Of a stretch of 55,647 nucleotides of DNA, positions 36,471 to 44,799 are shown piece after piece. The stretch lies in NCBI GenBank assembly GCA_030524675.1, contig JAUNGE010000018.1:1-55647 (forward strand), read 5' to 3'. The first letter of the stretch is position 1, and every line of letters begins with the position of its first letter. This stretch comes from a bacterium (lineage in GTDB: Bacteria > Bacillota > Clostridia > Lachnospirales > Lachnospiraceae). Under the pieces are notes generated by a model. It was given only the letters and a program-made list of their open reading frames with translations. It ran no database searches and had not been told where the DNA came from. The position numbers and the translations under genes were made by a program.

Positions 36471-37067
36471 TCACCATTGTATCTGCTGCACCTTGCGCAG
36501 CATTTCCTTTGATGGAATTCCCACCATTCTCATCATATTTTCATGGACAAAAAATTCCACATAGGCCTCTTTTGTCCCATATTCTTCCGCTTCTTTCCGA
36601 TAGCGCTCCGTCAGTGCAATCGCACGCTGATTGGAGGAACCTCGCAGATTCTTGCCGTCATTCAGCGCTTCGACATAAGCGCCGTCAACCAACAAGTCAC
36701 ATTGCTCCAACAGCTCCTGGTCTGCACCATCTCCTCTTTTTTGGATTTCTTCCAGCGTATTTCCTGTATATAGAATCACTCCAATCTCTCGAACCTTCCT
36801 CACACGCCGAATCATGTCCGCGAGTGCCTGCGCCTGCAAAAATGGCTCTCCGCCGCTGATAGTAATTCCGCTGCACTCTGGGTCCTGGCGCAAGATTTCC
36901 TCCGCCAGCCATGCACTATCTCTCTCGTATCCGCCGTCCAAATCCCAGGTGTTTGGGGAAATACATCCTGGACAGCGCCTGAGACATCCCTGCACCCAGA
37001 CTGCATACCGCCTCCCAGGTCCCAGTGCTGTCACCTGTGCCTGCGTTCCATGAAGCCGGAGTTTCAT
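36471..37067 (-). CDS. Radical SAM protein, NrdG/activase-like
   Basis: 198 residues from ATG 37067 behind AAAGGGGGAG; an ATG at 37121 is in frame but poorly placed. The iron-sulfur motif CX3CX2C is at Cys28, Cys32 and Cys35 (GCLRRCPGC), with the SAM-binding GGEP at 72-75, giving a short 4Fe-4S single-cluster radical SAM fold. Relatives activate glycyl-radical enzymes or anaerobic ribonucleotide reductase, or act in modification. No glycyl-radical enzyme is nearby. It is embedded in a chaperone/AAA operon, which is unusual. Confidence 0.85.
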   Translation of the reverse strand: MKLRLHGTQAQVTALGPGRRYAVWVQGCLRRCPGCISPNTWDLDGGYERDSAWLAEEILRQDPECSGITISGGEPFLQAQALADMIRRVRKVREIGVILYTGNTLEEIQKRGDGADQELLEQCDLLVDGAYVEALNDGKNLRGSSNQRAIALTERYRKEAEEYGTKEAYVEFFVHENMMRMVGIPSKEMLRKVQQIQW

Positions 37068-37102
37068 GCTCGTCTCCCCCTTTGTGGATATTTCTGATAT
37101 TT

Positions 37103-38110
37103 CTACTTCTTTCGCTGCCATTCCCTTATCTTGTCATACAGAGTCTGTGCATCTTCCAACACATTTCCTAGCAGTCTGCTGTACTGCTCTGTCAGAGCAC
37201 TTCCCTGCTTTCTGACCGATTCCAACTCCCGCAGAAAACTCTGCCTGTCAAAATAACCATCTTCCAGAATCTGCTCTTCCATGCGCTCATTTTCTTTCAG
37301 ATACGCCCGCAATTCTTCATAAGCATTCTGCGCCTCCAAAACCTGAGCAGCTAGTTCAGACGCCTCCGCCTCCAGCACCGTGGTCCTCATCTGCGTTTCC
37401 TGTATTTTTGCCCTCAGTTCCTCGGTCTGTATCTGCACCTGCTTTTCTCTCTCCTCATCAGATGCCTTCTGCGCTCTGAGCTGTTCCTCCTGCGCTGTTA
37501 TCTCTTCCAGACGCCTTCTAGTTTCCTCCGTCTCCTGGCTCAAAGTCTCCTTTTCTTCTTCCCTCTGGGTCTTCTCCTGCACCAACTGCTCCTTTTCCCT
37601 CTGCATTTCACCCAGTTTTTCCAGCGTGATTTCTTCCAAAATCTGCTGACACTTCGCAATCGTCTGCTGCAGCTTTAAACATGACTCTTTTCGCTCTTCC
37701 AACTCTCTCTCTTTTAAAAGTACGTCCTGATTCGCCTCCTGCAGCGCGCGCGCCGTCTCCTGCTCTTTGATAATTTCCGCCTCCAGCTGCACACTTTTCT
37801 GGTGCTGCTGCTCAATCTGGGTCACATTCTGATTGATGCGCTCTAGGATTCTCTCGGATGTCTCCTGAAGCGGCATATGATAGTTCTCATAGAACATGCG
37901 GATTTTCTCTCCTGCGCTGCCACACCGCAAAAATGCTCTTCTAAGCTGCACAATATCCATTTTGTCAAATAGTTCCGGCTGCTTCCAAACCGCCCCCAGA
38001 AGATAGTCCGCCATCAGCAGAAACAACAATGCTGACTCCTGCTCCGTCTCTGCCCGTTCCGCCTCATTCATCTGCATCACCAGGAAATCTCTGACTGTCT
38101 GCTTGTCCAT
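37103..38110 (-). CDS. 335-residue coiled-coil protein, unknown
   Basis: A short N-terminal helical domain (residues 1-90, FLVMQMNEAERAETEQESAL and YENYHMPLQETSERI) is followed by one long coiled coil rich in Glu, Gln and Arg (about 95-275), then a C-terminal helical piece. It has few aromatics in the coil and no signal peptide. It starts one base after the previous stop, so it belongs to the operon. It may be a scaffold; the function is unknown. Confidence 0.7.
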   Translation of the reverse strand: MDKQTVRDFLVMQMNEAERAETEQESALLFLLMADYLLGAVWKQPELFDKMDIVQLRRAFLRCGSAGEKIRMFYENYHMPLQETSERILERINQNVTQIEQQHQKSVQLEAEIIKEQETARALQEANQDVLLKERELEERKESCLKLQQTIAKCQQILEEITLEKLGEMQREKEQLVQEKTQREEEKETLSQETEETRRRLEEITAQEEQLRAQKASDEEREKQVQIQTEELRAKIQETQMRTTVLEAEASELAAQVLEAQNAYEELRAYLKENERMEEQILEDGYFDRQSFLRELESVRKQGSALTEQYSRLLGNVLEDAQTLYDKIREWQRKK

Positions 38111-38111
38111 T

Positions 38112-39239
38112 TTATTTTCCTCTCTTCTTCTGGTGTTCCAAAATTGCCTCTATCCCTCTGTCCAACTGTTCTTCTATCTGTATTTTTCTCACATTACCGC
38201 TCTCACTGCGTATACAGAGGCAGGGAACTCTTTCCTCTTCCATCGACAGTCCAAGCTGATACTCCATATACTTTTTCTCCATCGGGAAACATTCCCCTGC
38301 ATTTTTCTCCAGAAAGAAACATATCCGTTCTTCCTCTTCTGTCTTAAGATAAAGCTGCAGATAGCAAGACTTTAATGCAGTGTTCATCACCACTATATGT
38401 TCCTTTATATAGACTGGATTTCTGTAATGTTTCACAGATTCTCCATTTTTTGCCAGCGGGATAAAACAGTTCTGATACCGGAATGTCCCATCTATCCCTC
38501 CTAAAACCACACCAATCTCATAAGCGAATACCACATTCGCTGCATTCTTCTGCTCTGCCGCCAGCAGCCGGTTCCTTTTTTTCAAAAACAGTGTCAGAAA
38601 ACGCCTGTCAATGGCGCCCATCCGACTCCCAAAATACTCTCTCAGAGCAGCCTGCATACAGCAAGTATATCCTGGCTCTCCTGTTATCACAATGCGGGTA
38701 TGCTCCAGGTCAAATGCTCTCACAGCGGACATCCGTGTGACCGCAGATGTCAGTTCTGGCAAAATCACGGTGTCAAAGGCACGCTTCAAATGCCCGCAGC
38801 ATATCTGCTGTTCTTCCAGAGCAGACACAACAAACAGGACTTCTTCATCCATCGCCTCCGGATACTCAAAATACTCTTCCATCAGGCGTTCACATCGCTT
38901 GGAATCTGTCTGTATTTTCTCCTCCAGCTCCCTAAGAGCATTGTCATACTTCTGACTTTCTTTTGCTTCTGGGCTTTTCTCCTCTTTTGCCAGCCTCAAA
39001 GCCTCTCTCAGCCATCCTGTGCCAGTACACGCAGTTTCCTTCTTTTCTTCACCAAGTCTGTACTGTTTTAGCACTTCCCTTCTGCTCTCCTCCACCTTCC
39101 AGAGTGTCAAATCCAGCCTCTCTCTGTCAAACGCAGCTACCAGAATCATCCCGTCATACGGCGCTGCATGTTCTTCCTTATCTCTTCTGACAACGTTATC
39201 TACCGTCTCCCAATCAGCTCCGCTATCCCTCATACTCAT
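38112..39239 (-). CDS. Degenerate Hsp70-like protein (inferred)
   Basis: 375 residues, no close family recognised. Its order of motifs follows the second half of an Hsp70 ATPase domain. MILVAAFDRERLDLTLWKV sits where the phosphate-2 strand would be. LKRAFDTVILPEL is followed by RIVITGEPGYTCCMQAALREYFG, like the adenosine motif VILTGGSS...ALE. A VVFAYEIGVVLGG segment resembles the usual AxGAA helix, and a beta-rich tail follows. The phosphate-1 loop and the catalytic glycines are missing, so it probably does not hydrolyse ATP. It may pair with the true Hsp70 two genes upstream. The start lies three bases after the GrpE-like stop. Confidence 0.55.
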   Translation of the reverse strand: MSMRDSGADWETVDNVVRRDKEEHAAPYDGMILVAAFDRERLDLTLWKVEESRREVLKQYRLGEEKKETACTGTGWLREALRLAKEEKSPEAKESQKYDNALRELEEKIQTDSKRCERLMEEYFEYPEAMDEEVLFVVSALEEQQICCGHLKRAFDTVILPELTSAVTRMSAVRAFDLEHTRIVITGEPGYTCCMQAALREYFGSRMGAIDRRFLTLFLKKRNRLLAAEQKNAANVVFAYEIGVVLGGIDGTFRYQNCFIPLAKNGESVKHYRNPVYIKEHIVVMNTALKSCYLQLYLKTEEEERICFFLEKNAGECFPMEKKYMEYQLGLSMEEERVPCLCIRSESGNVRKIQIEEQLDRGIEAILEHQKKRGK

Positions 39240-39242
39240 AAC

Positions 39243-40184
39243 TTATTTCTTTTCGACTGTCACTTTTGCCCTCACGCAGATTTCATCGTCTTTTTTGAAT
39301 CCATAGTGAACCACACGCACCACATGCTCTGCCTCAGGCATCCCGAAAGTCTCTCCCTTTCCCTGTGATTCCAAATTTTCATTCCCGCTTTTCATAGTAT
39401 CCGCTCCGGTGCATACTTTCTCACTCTGTTTTTTCGCATCGCCATCGGGCCATTTTCCCTTTTCATGGAATTCTTCGTCAAACAGTTCCCCAGTCTTTGG
39501 AATGTAATGCTCATATCCCATGCGATTCAGCACTTTCAGGAAACGTCTCAAATAGCGCTCCACCTGCGTCAGCTTTAATCCCAGCTCTCTCTCTGGTACT
39601 GTATAAAAGACCTGCTCCTGCAGCTCACAAAAATTCCAGAGAAGCGCATCGCAGTCATCCCGCCGAATCCTCCGCTCTGTATTCACCACAATATTTGCCG
39701 CATTCGCCGCAGTTTTCTCCCACGTTTCCAGAGTTTTTTCTGTATTCTGGTTGATCTCACAGATGAGTTCTTGCGTTCTCTGCTGCCATTCTTCCATCAT
39801 CTGCTCGGCGCTGCGCTTAAAGCTCCAGCTGACTTTCCGCATTTCATCACAAAGCTGGTCCTCAAACTCCATCCTCCTAGCAATGTCCGCTCTCACTTCT
39901 CTCAAATACGCCTCATTCTCTGCTTCTCTCTGCGCTCTTTCAGTTTCTTCATCTTCATGGTCTGCCTCAATTTCCAGCTTTCTCTCGCAATCGGCTTCGG
40001 TTTTTCCCTGTGCCAAAACCGCGCTATCTTTGCTGTCTGCTTCTTCCACTCTCTGCTTTAAAACCGTCTCATGCAGTTCGCACTGTCCCTGAAGTTCTTC
40101 TTCCTTCTCGCGTATCTTCCTCTCCAGCTCCCGCAGTTGCCGCTGTCTCTCCCTCACTTTTCTTCTGTTTCTCCACTCTGCCAT
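39243..40184 (-). CDS. GrpE-like nucleotide-exchange factor with long coiled coil
   Basis: 313 residues. The N-terminal 100 residues are a charged coiled coil, and residues 105-230 are helical. The C-terminal part shows GrpE logic: YLRRFLKVLNRMGYEHYIP, GELFDEEFHE at 232-241 (compare FDP..HEAV of GrpE), an inserted polar loop (about 242-280), and VVRVVHYGFKKDDEICVRAK at 288-307 (compare VLQKGY..GDRVLRPA). It lies directly after an Hsp70 gene, so it is probably that protein's dedicated exchange factor. It is longer and much more divergent than housekeeping GrpE (about 200 residues). Confidence 0.65.
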   Translation of the reverse strand: MAEWRNRRKVRERQRQLRELERKIREKEEELQGQCELHETVLKQRVEEADSKDSAVLAQGKTEADCERKLEIEADHEDEETERAQREAENEAYLREVRADIARRMEFEDQLCDEMRKVSWSFKRSAEQMMEEWQQRTQELICEINQNTEKTLETWEKTAANAANIVVNTERRIRRDDCDALLWNFCELQEQVFYTVPERELGLKLTQVERYLRRFLKVLNRMGYEHYIPKTGELFDEEFHEKGKWPDGDAKKQSEKVCTGADTMKSGNENLESQGKGETFGMPEAEHVVRVVHYGFKKDDEICVRAKVTVEKK

Positions 40185-40247
40185 CTGTCTTCTCCTTTTT
40201 TCTTCCTTACCGTTATTTTCTGCTTTTTCCCCTTTTCCTTCTATGCT

Positions 40248-41765
40248 CTACAGATTCCTCTTAACGGAAGTCATCTTCTTTACTTCCATCCCGCTCACAA
40301 TATCTTTTGATTCAAATGTCAGTATTCCGTCTTCTGTCAGTGACATGGTATCCTCTGAAATCGTGCCCGCCGGCACGTTCTCTTCTTTTCTCATCATAGT
40401 TACAGACATAATCTGATGCCCTTTAGAAGCTTCAATAAATTTTTCCTTTCCATCATAATCCGACTCATAAATCTTAAACACGACTTTGCGGTGATTCTCA
40501 TATCCTGTGGCAGAATGCTTTTTCACGGAAACAGGAAGCTTATCTCCCTTGTAGATAAAGAGTCCCAAAAACTCTGTCCTTGTCTTATAATTGCTATACA
40601 GAATCCCATAGCTGTGCGTAGCTCTCAGTTCAATCAGCTTCTTTTCCACCACCACTTTTTTGCTGACTGCGTCCGCTCTTCTGGTCGCAGCGAAGCGTGC
40701 CGCTCCATAGGCAATCGCATGTTCCGGCTCAACCAGAAGGATATCCGTTCCCTTTTTGAACAGGCCACAGCTCTCTAACGCCTTCTTTACCTGTGGCATA
40801 TAGCTGCTTCCTCCGGTCAGAATCACATGGTCAATCTTCGTGTCCGGATTCCGTTCCAAAAGCCGCCGCAGCTTCATCAAACTTCTGTCCAAAAGCGGCT
40901 TTGTGAGCTTCTCAAACTCAGCTCTCGTGATTTCTACTGGCAGATACTCCCCCTCTATCATAACTTCATCATTCACAGCTTCCAATTCTGTCAGGTCTTC
41001 CTTGTATGTTTTTGCTTCCCGCAGCAGCTGCTCCAATATCTCAAATGACGGTTCTGCCTGAAACATCTCTCGATAGCGTGCTGCCATCCACATTGCCAAC
41101 ATTCTGTCCCAATCATCTCCACCCAACTTTCGGTCCCCGTCCTGGTCTATCACTTTATAAGGGAATTCTCCCTCTGGACTGGCACAGACTAACGCTGCGT
41201 CAAACGTGCCGCCACCCAAATCATACACCAAAATATTGACTTTTTCTTCTTTCTTTATTCCAAAATACTCAATGGCAGCTGCTACCGGTTCCTTAAGCAC
41301 ACCCGTAATCTGCAGATTGGTCCCATTGCCAAGCACTACTTCCGACGCCGCCTCCCGTATCAGATTCAGCTCTGGTTCCAGAAATTCCACTGGAACCGTG
41401 ATAACGGCCTCTATGCTGTCATATTCTTCCATATATACGGTTTTGAGCTGCTCTTCCGCACACTGGATAATATAACTGATAATTTCTTTCACCACTTCTT
41501 TGACGGAAAACACCCTTCCACCCACAGAAAGGGCTTTCTGTCCCAGATTTCTCTTGATAGAATACACCACGCAATCCGGTTTATTTTTTCCCCTCTTTTC
41601 TGCCATTCTTCCGACCAGTTTACTGGTGCCGTCATAATAAAAAACAGATGGAATTCCATATCTTTCTTTTGCAGGAATCAAAGGCATGACAAAATCGCCG
41701 TGCTGGAACCCTGCAAATGAGTATGATGTTCCAAAATCAATCCCTATTCTTATTGTCTTTCCCAT
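40248..41765 (-). CDS. Hsp70-family ATPase lacking the C-terminal lid
   Basis: 505 residues. Phosphate-1 loop IGIDFGTSYSFAGF at 7-20, phosphate-2 VYDLGGGTFDAAL at 180-192, adenosine motif VILTGGSSYMP at 314-324 and EPEHAIAYGAA at 346-356 are all intact, so ATP hydrolysis is likely. A beta substrate-binding-like domain fills 380-505, but the helical lid of DnaK (about 610-640 residues) is missing. It is not the housekeeping dnaK, since no dnaJ or hrcA is present. First gene of the eight-gene minus operon, with GAGG before the ATG. Confidence 0.9.
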   Translation of the reverse strand: MGKTIRIGIDFGTSYSFAGFQHGDFVMPLIPAKERYGIPSVFYYDGTSKLVGRMAEKRGKNKPDCVVYSIKRNLGQKALSVGGRVFSVKEVVKEIISYIIQCAEEQLKTVYMEEYDSIEAVITVPVEFLEPELNLIREAASEVVLGNGTNLQITGVLKEPVAAAIEYFGIKKEEKVNILVYDLGGGTFDAALVCASPEGEFPYKVIDQDGDRKLGGDDWDRMLAMWMAARYREMFQAEPSFEILEQLLREAKTYKEDLTELEAVNDEVMIEGEYLPVEITRAEFEKLTKPLLDRSLMKLRRLLERNPDTKIDHVILTGGSSYMPQVKKALESCGLFKKGTDILLVEPEHAIAYGAARFAATRRADAVSKKVVVEKKLIELRATHSYGILYSNYKTRTEFLGLFIYKGDKLPVSVKKHSATGYENHRKVVFKIYESDYDGKEKFIEASKGHQIMSVTMMRKEENVPAGTISEDTMSLTEDGILTFESKDIVSGMEVKKMTSVKRNL

Positions 41766-41828
41766 AGTTTCCTCATACCTCTCCCTTGCAGAATTACTTC
41801 TGAAATATGTCTCAACTCCACGTATACG

Positions 41829-41866
41829 AAAAAATCAGTCCGGAATCTGACCAAGACTGATTTTCT
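41829..41866 (-). terminator. Terminator of the amino-acid ABC operon
   Basis: On the minus strand AAAATCAGTC and GACTGATTTT pair around a 14-base loop and run into T residues. It separates the transporter operon from the Hsp70 operon, so the latter probably has its own promoter in 41766-41828; none is obvious. Confidence 0.75.
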
Positions 41867-41975
41867 AATATTCCTGTTATTTATTTTACCACAGCAAACT
41901 ATATTGCGCAATTTTCTTTGACACACATTCCTGTACTTTCGCGCATTTTCGTACCATTCCACACTATGTTCCCTA

Positions 41976-42761
41976 TTATCCCTTATTAAAACGGGACAAA
42001 AACTGCCGTGTGCGCACTTCTTTCGAGTGCAGGAACACATCTTCCGGAGTACCCTGCTCAAGAATATGCCCATCATCCATAAAAATCACATGATTCGCCA
42101 CATCCCTCGCAAACGCCATTTCATGTGTCACAATAATCATAGTCGTTTTCTGGTCTGCTAACTCCTTAATCACTCGAAGCACTTCGCCTGTCAGCTCCGG
42201 ATCCAGAGCGGATGTCGGCTCGTCAAAACACAGAATATCCGGTTTCAGCGCCAGTGCTCGGGCAATCGCTACACGCTGACATTGGCCGCCGGAAAGCTGA
42301 TGCGGATAATTATTCATTCTCTCCGAAAGTCCCATCTGCCGAAGCAGTTCTTCTGCCTCACTCTGGATTTCTTTGTGAATCTCCCGCTTTCTTGCCTTAT
42401 AATCCGGCTGTTCTTTTGCCAGAAGCTCCTTTGCCAGCATCACATTGCCAAGCGCCGTATACTGTGGAAACAGATTGAAAGACTGGAACACCAGACCAAA
42501 ATGCAGGCGCTTTTTGCGGATTTCTGCTTCCTGCGCCGTGGCAGGGTTGCTGGTATCCAAAAGAGTCTCGCCACCCACACGGATGATACCAGTGTCAGGG
42601 CGCTCCAAAAAATTCAGGCAGCGAAGCAGCGTTGTCTTACCACTTCCCGAAGAACCGATGATGGAAACTACCTGGCCTTTTTCCAGCGAAAAACTGATAT
42701 CCTTCAGCACTTTTGTGTGCTCAAATGTCTTACTGATATGCTCTACCTCTAAAATTGCCAC
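41976..42761 (-). CDS. Amino-acid ABC transporter ATPase (GlnQ/HisP type)
   Basis: 261 residues from a GTG at 42761, with GGGAGGTGG upstream, just after the permease stop. Walker A GSSGSGKT, signature [15 protein letters not shown], Walker B LCFDEP and H-loop IVTHEMAFA are typical of polar amino-acid importers. Third gene of the set and the power unit for the permease. The terminator at 41829-41866 follows. Confidence 0.9.
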   Translation of the reverse strand: MAILEVEHISKTFEHTKVLKDISFSLEKGQVVSIIGSSGSGKTTLLRCLNFLERPDTGIIRVGGETLLDTSNPATAQEAEIRKKRLHFGLVFQSFNLFPQYTALGNVMLAKELLAKEQPDYKARKREIHKEIQSEAEELLRQMGLSERMNNYPHQLSGGQCQRVAIARALALKPDILCFDEPTSALDPELTGEVLRVIKELADQKTTMIIVTHEMAFARDVANHVIFMDDGHILEQGTPEDVFLHSKEVRTRQFLSRFNKG

Positions 42762-42774
42762 AGATTCCACCTCC

Positions 42775-43461
42775 CTACCTGAAATAATCCAACTTTTTCT
42801 CCAGCCGTCCAAGCACAATCGTCAGGACTCCACTGAAAATCAGATAATAGATTGCTGTAAAGAACATCGGCCAGATAGCGCCAGAGATGCCCTGAGACCC
42901 CTTCATAAATGCCTGTCCAGCCCAGATAATCTCCTGCAGCGCGATAATGCGCGCCAGAGACGTATCCTTTACCAGCGTGATAATTTCGTTTGACATAGGC
43001 GGCACAATCCGCTTAATCATCTGAAGCAGTGTAACCTTGAAGAAAATCTGGCTCTTTGTCATGCCGAGCACCAGACCAGCCTCCTCCTGCCCCACAGGAA
43101 CGCTCTGGATACCACCGCGGTAAATCTCAGAGAAATAGCAGGCATAGTTAAAAATAAAGGATACAGATGCCGCCAGAAAACGTCCGGTCTCGCCGCCTCC
43201 CCAGATGGGCTTTTTCCATACCAAACCTGGGAAATAATAAATAATCAGAAGCTGAATCATCAGCGGCGTTCCGCGCACAATCCAGACAATAATTTTTGTA
43301 AAGTAGCTCAGCACCTTAAAGCGCGACATGGAGCCAAAGGCAATCACCAATCCGAGCGGAATGGCGCCTATCAATGTCACAAAAAAGAGCTTTAAGGTCT
43401 GCATAAATCCGATATTCAGTGAATGCACTACTATCGGCATCTGTTCCAGTATCTGTTCCAT
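42775..43461 (-). CDS. Amino-acid ABC transporter permease
   Basis: 228 residues with five or so membrane segments, the [17 protein letters not shown] motif and the EAA-type loop ([20 protein letters not shown]) of polar amino-acid permeases. A homodimer would pair with the ATPase downstream. The 173 bases between this gene and the binding-protein gene are filled largely by degenerate 15-base repeats. Confidence 0.9.
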   Translation of the reverse strand: MEQILEQMPIVVHSLNIGFMQTLKLFFVTLIGAIPLGLVIAFGSMSRFKVLSYFTKIIVWIVRGTPLMIQLLIIYYFPGLVWKKPIWGGGETGRFLAASVSFIFNYACYFSEIYRGGIQSVPVGQEEAGLVLGMTKSQIFFKVTLLQMIKRIVPPMSNEIITLVKDTSLARIIALQEIIWAGQAFMKGSQGISGAIWPMFFTAIYYLIFSGVLTIVLGRLEKKLDYFR

Positions 43462-43532
43462 GTATCTATCCTGCTTTCTCCAAACTCAGCTTCCACATTT
43501 TCTCTCAACTGCCAGTATTCTTCACTGCCTTG

Positions 43533-43637
43533 CTGTCCACAGTTTTCCTGTTCACAGTTTTATCACTCACAATGTTACCGCTCACAGCTTTACCATCCAA
43601 AATTTTACTGTTCGCTGCCCTATTGTTCGTTTTCCTA
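43533..43637. repeat. Seven tandem degenerate 15-base repeats
   Basis: Units such as CTGTCCACAGTTTTC, CTGTTCACAGTTTTA, TCACTCACAATGTTA and CCGCTCACAGCTTTA follow each other in register every 15 bases from 43533. The last units decay and reach the stop of the binding-protein gene. The phase is clear although units differ at several positions. Confidence 0.6.
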
Positions 43638-44543
43638 CTGTTCAATCACTGCTGCCTGCACGCCATATGTATCTGCACATTCCAGCATGCTGCCATCTGC
43701 ATAGCTTGCTGCAAAGAACTCGTTCAGTGCTTCTGCCAGGTCAGAGCCTTTGCGGAAACCTACACCGTACTCCTCGCTGTTCAGGCCAACTGTGTAAGTC
43801 AGATTTTCGTAGCTGGTGCCCTCTCCCACCATAGCTGCTGCCATCAGAGAGTCAATCACTGCTGCGTCAGAAGTACCTGCTGCCACTTCCATCAGAGCAT
43901 CAGACTGTGCCTTTACTGGTGTAAAATTCAGTCCCAGAGCTGTCACCTGTTCCTCACCTGCACTGCCTGCCTCTACTGCAAAAGAAAGACCAGAAAGACT
44001 GTCCACATCCTGATACTGGTCTGCCTTATCAGCCGGAACAATCACAATCTGTGCATTGTTGCAGTATGCATTGGAGCACTCCATCGCGCTGAGAACATCT
44101 GCTGTCAGAGTCATTCCATTCCATACACAGTCGATGGTCTTGCCGTCCAATTCCAGAATCTTGTTGTCCCAGTCAATCTCCACAAACTCTACATCCACGC
44201 CCAGACTCTCAGCAAATGCCTTTGCCATATCGGCGTCAAATCCAATCCACTCCCCGCTCTCATTCTTATAATCCATCAGCTCAAAATCTGTAATACCTAC
44301 AACCAGAGTTCCCTTTTCCTTCACATAAGCCATATCGCTTTCTTCACTCTGTGCTGCCATCGTTGTCTCGGCTGCTGTCGTAGTTTCTGCCGCTGTGGTT
44401 GCTGCGGTCGTCTCAGCAGTGGTCTGCGCTGCTGTAGTCTCCGGTGCTGCTGCCGTTGTAGTATTCGTATTGGAGCTTCCGCATCCAGCCAGTACTGCAG
44501 CAGTCATCACACCTGCCATCATAACTTTCATGAATTTTCTCAT
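43635..44543 (-). CDS. Amino-acid ABC transporter substrate-binding lipoprotein
   Basis: 302 residues. Lipoprotein signal with the lipobox ending at Cys21 (LAGC), a Thr/Ala/Glu-rich tether to about 70, then a type 2 periplasmic-binding fold (GTLVVGITDFELMDYKNESG, GFDADMAKAFAESLG, DCVWNGMT). It belongs to the family of GlnH/HisJ-like proteins; the ligand is not evident. GGAGG precedes the ATG. First gene of the operon, behind a consensus promoter. Confidence 0.9.
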   Translation of the reverse strand: MRKFMKVMMAGVMTAAVLAGCGSSNTNTTTAAAPETTAAQTTAETTAATTAAETTTAAETTMAAQSEESDMAYVKEKGTLVVGITDFELMDYKNESGEWIGFDADMAKAFAESLGVDVEFVEIDWDNKILELDGKTIDCVWNGMTLTADVLSAMECSNAYCNNAQIVIVPADKADQYQDVDSLSGLSFAVEAGSAGEEQVTALGLNFTPVKAQSDALMEVAAGTSDAAVIDSLMAAAMVGEGTSYENLTYTVGLNSEEYGVGFRKGSDLAEALNEFFAASYADGSMLECADTYGVQAAVIEQ

Positions 44544-44572
44544 AATAATTTCCTCCTCACAATTCCCTCTGC

Positions 44573-44598
44573 TATCACTTTACCATGGTAGAGTGATA
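44573..44598. promoter_or_regulatory. 26-bp dyad in the transporter leader
   Basis: TATCACT-T-TACC-AT-GGTA-G-AGTGATA is symmetric except for one base pair near each half centre. It lies between the promoter and the ribosome site, 30 bases before the ATG, so it could be a repressor operator or an mRNA hairpin covering the start. Confidence 0.6.
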
Positions 44599-44614
44599 AT
44601 TAGATAACGTATAG

Positions 44615-44643
44615 ATAATATCAGGTGACAGAGCGAATGTCAA
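44615..44643 (-). promoter_or_regulatory. Consensus promoter of the amino-acid transporter operon
   Basis: On the minus strand TTGACA (44643-44638), 17 bases, TATTAT (44620-44615). Strong sigma-A match. Confidence 0.75.
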
Positions 44644-44663
44644 GAAGATTTTACTATAAAAAT

Positions 44664-44787
44664 CTCGTCAAGCGGCCAGGCGGCAGGGGTGCTTGCACAC
44701 CAGGCCGACTGGACATTTGACGAGCGAGGAAGTATGAGCAAAAAGGACAAAAAATTCCGGAGGCACTTGTCACACACAACTCTATAA
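44664..44787 (+). repeat. Structured intergenic unit with a 17-codon frame
   Basis: CTCGTCAA (44664-44671) and TTGACGAG (44717-44724) enclose a G+C-rich hairpin region. Immediately after comes GAGGAAGT and an ATG at 44734 opening MSKKDKKFRRHLSHTTL, stop at 44785-44787. The peptide is very basic. The unit gives me the impression of a dispersed Lachnospiraceae repeat, but that is memory, not a search result. Frames on the other strand here are not believable genes. Confidence 0.4.
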
Positions 44788-44799
44788 AGCTGCGCAGTT

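Noticed and set aside
40248-41765. Housekeeping dnaK locus
   Set aside because: No hrcA, dnaJ or normal grpE; the protein lacks the lid and about 100 residues.
41750-42076. 108-codon frame spanning the ABC ATPase end and the Hsp70 start
   Set aside because: It crosses the operon terminator and overlaps both real genes in another frame.
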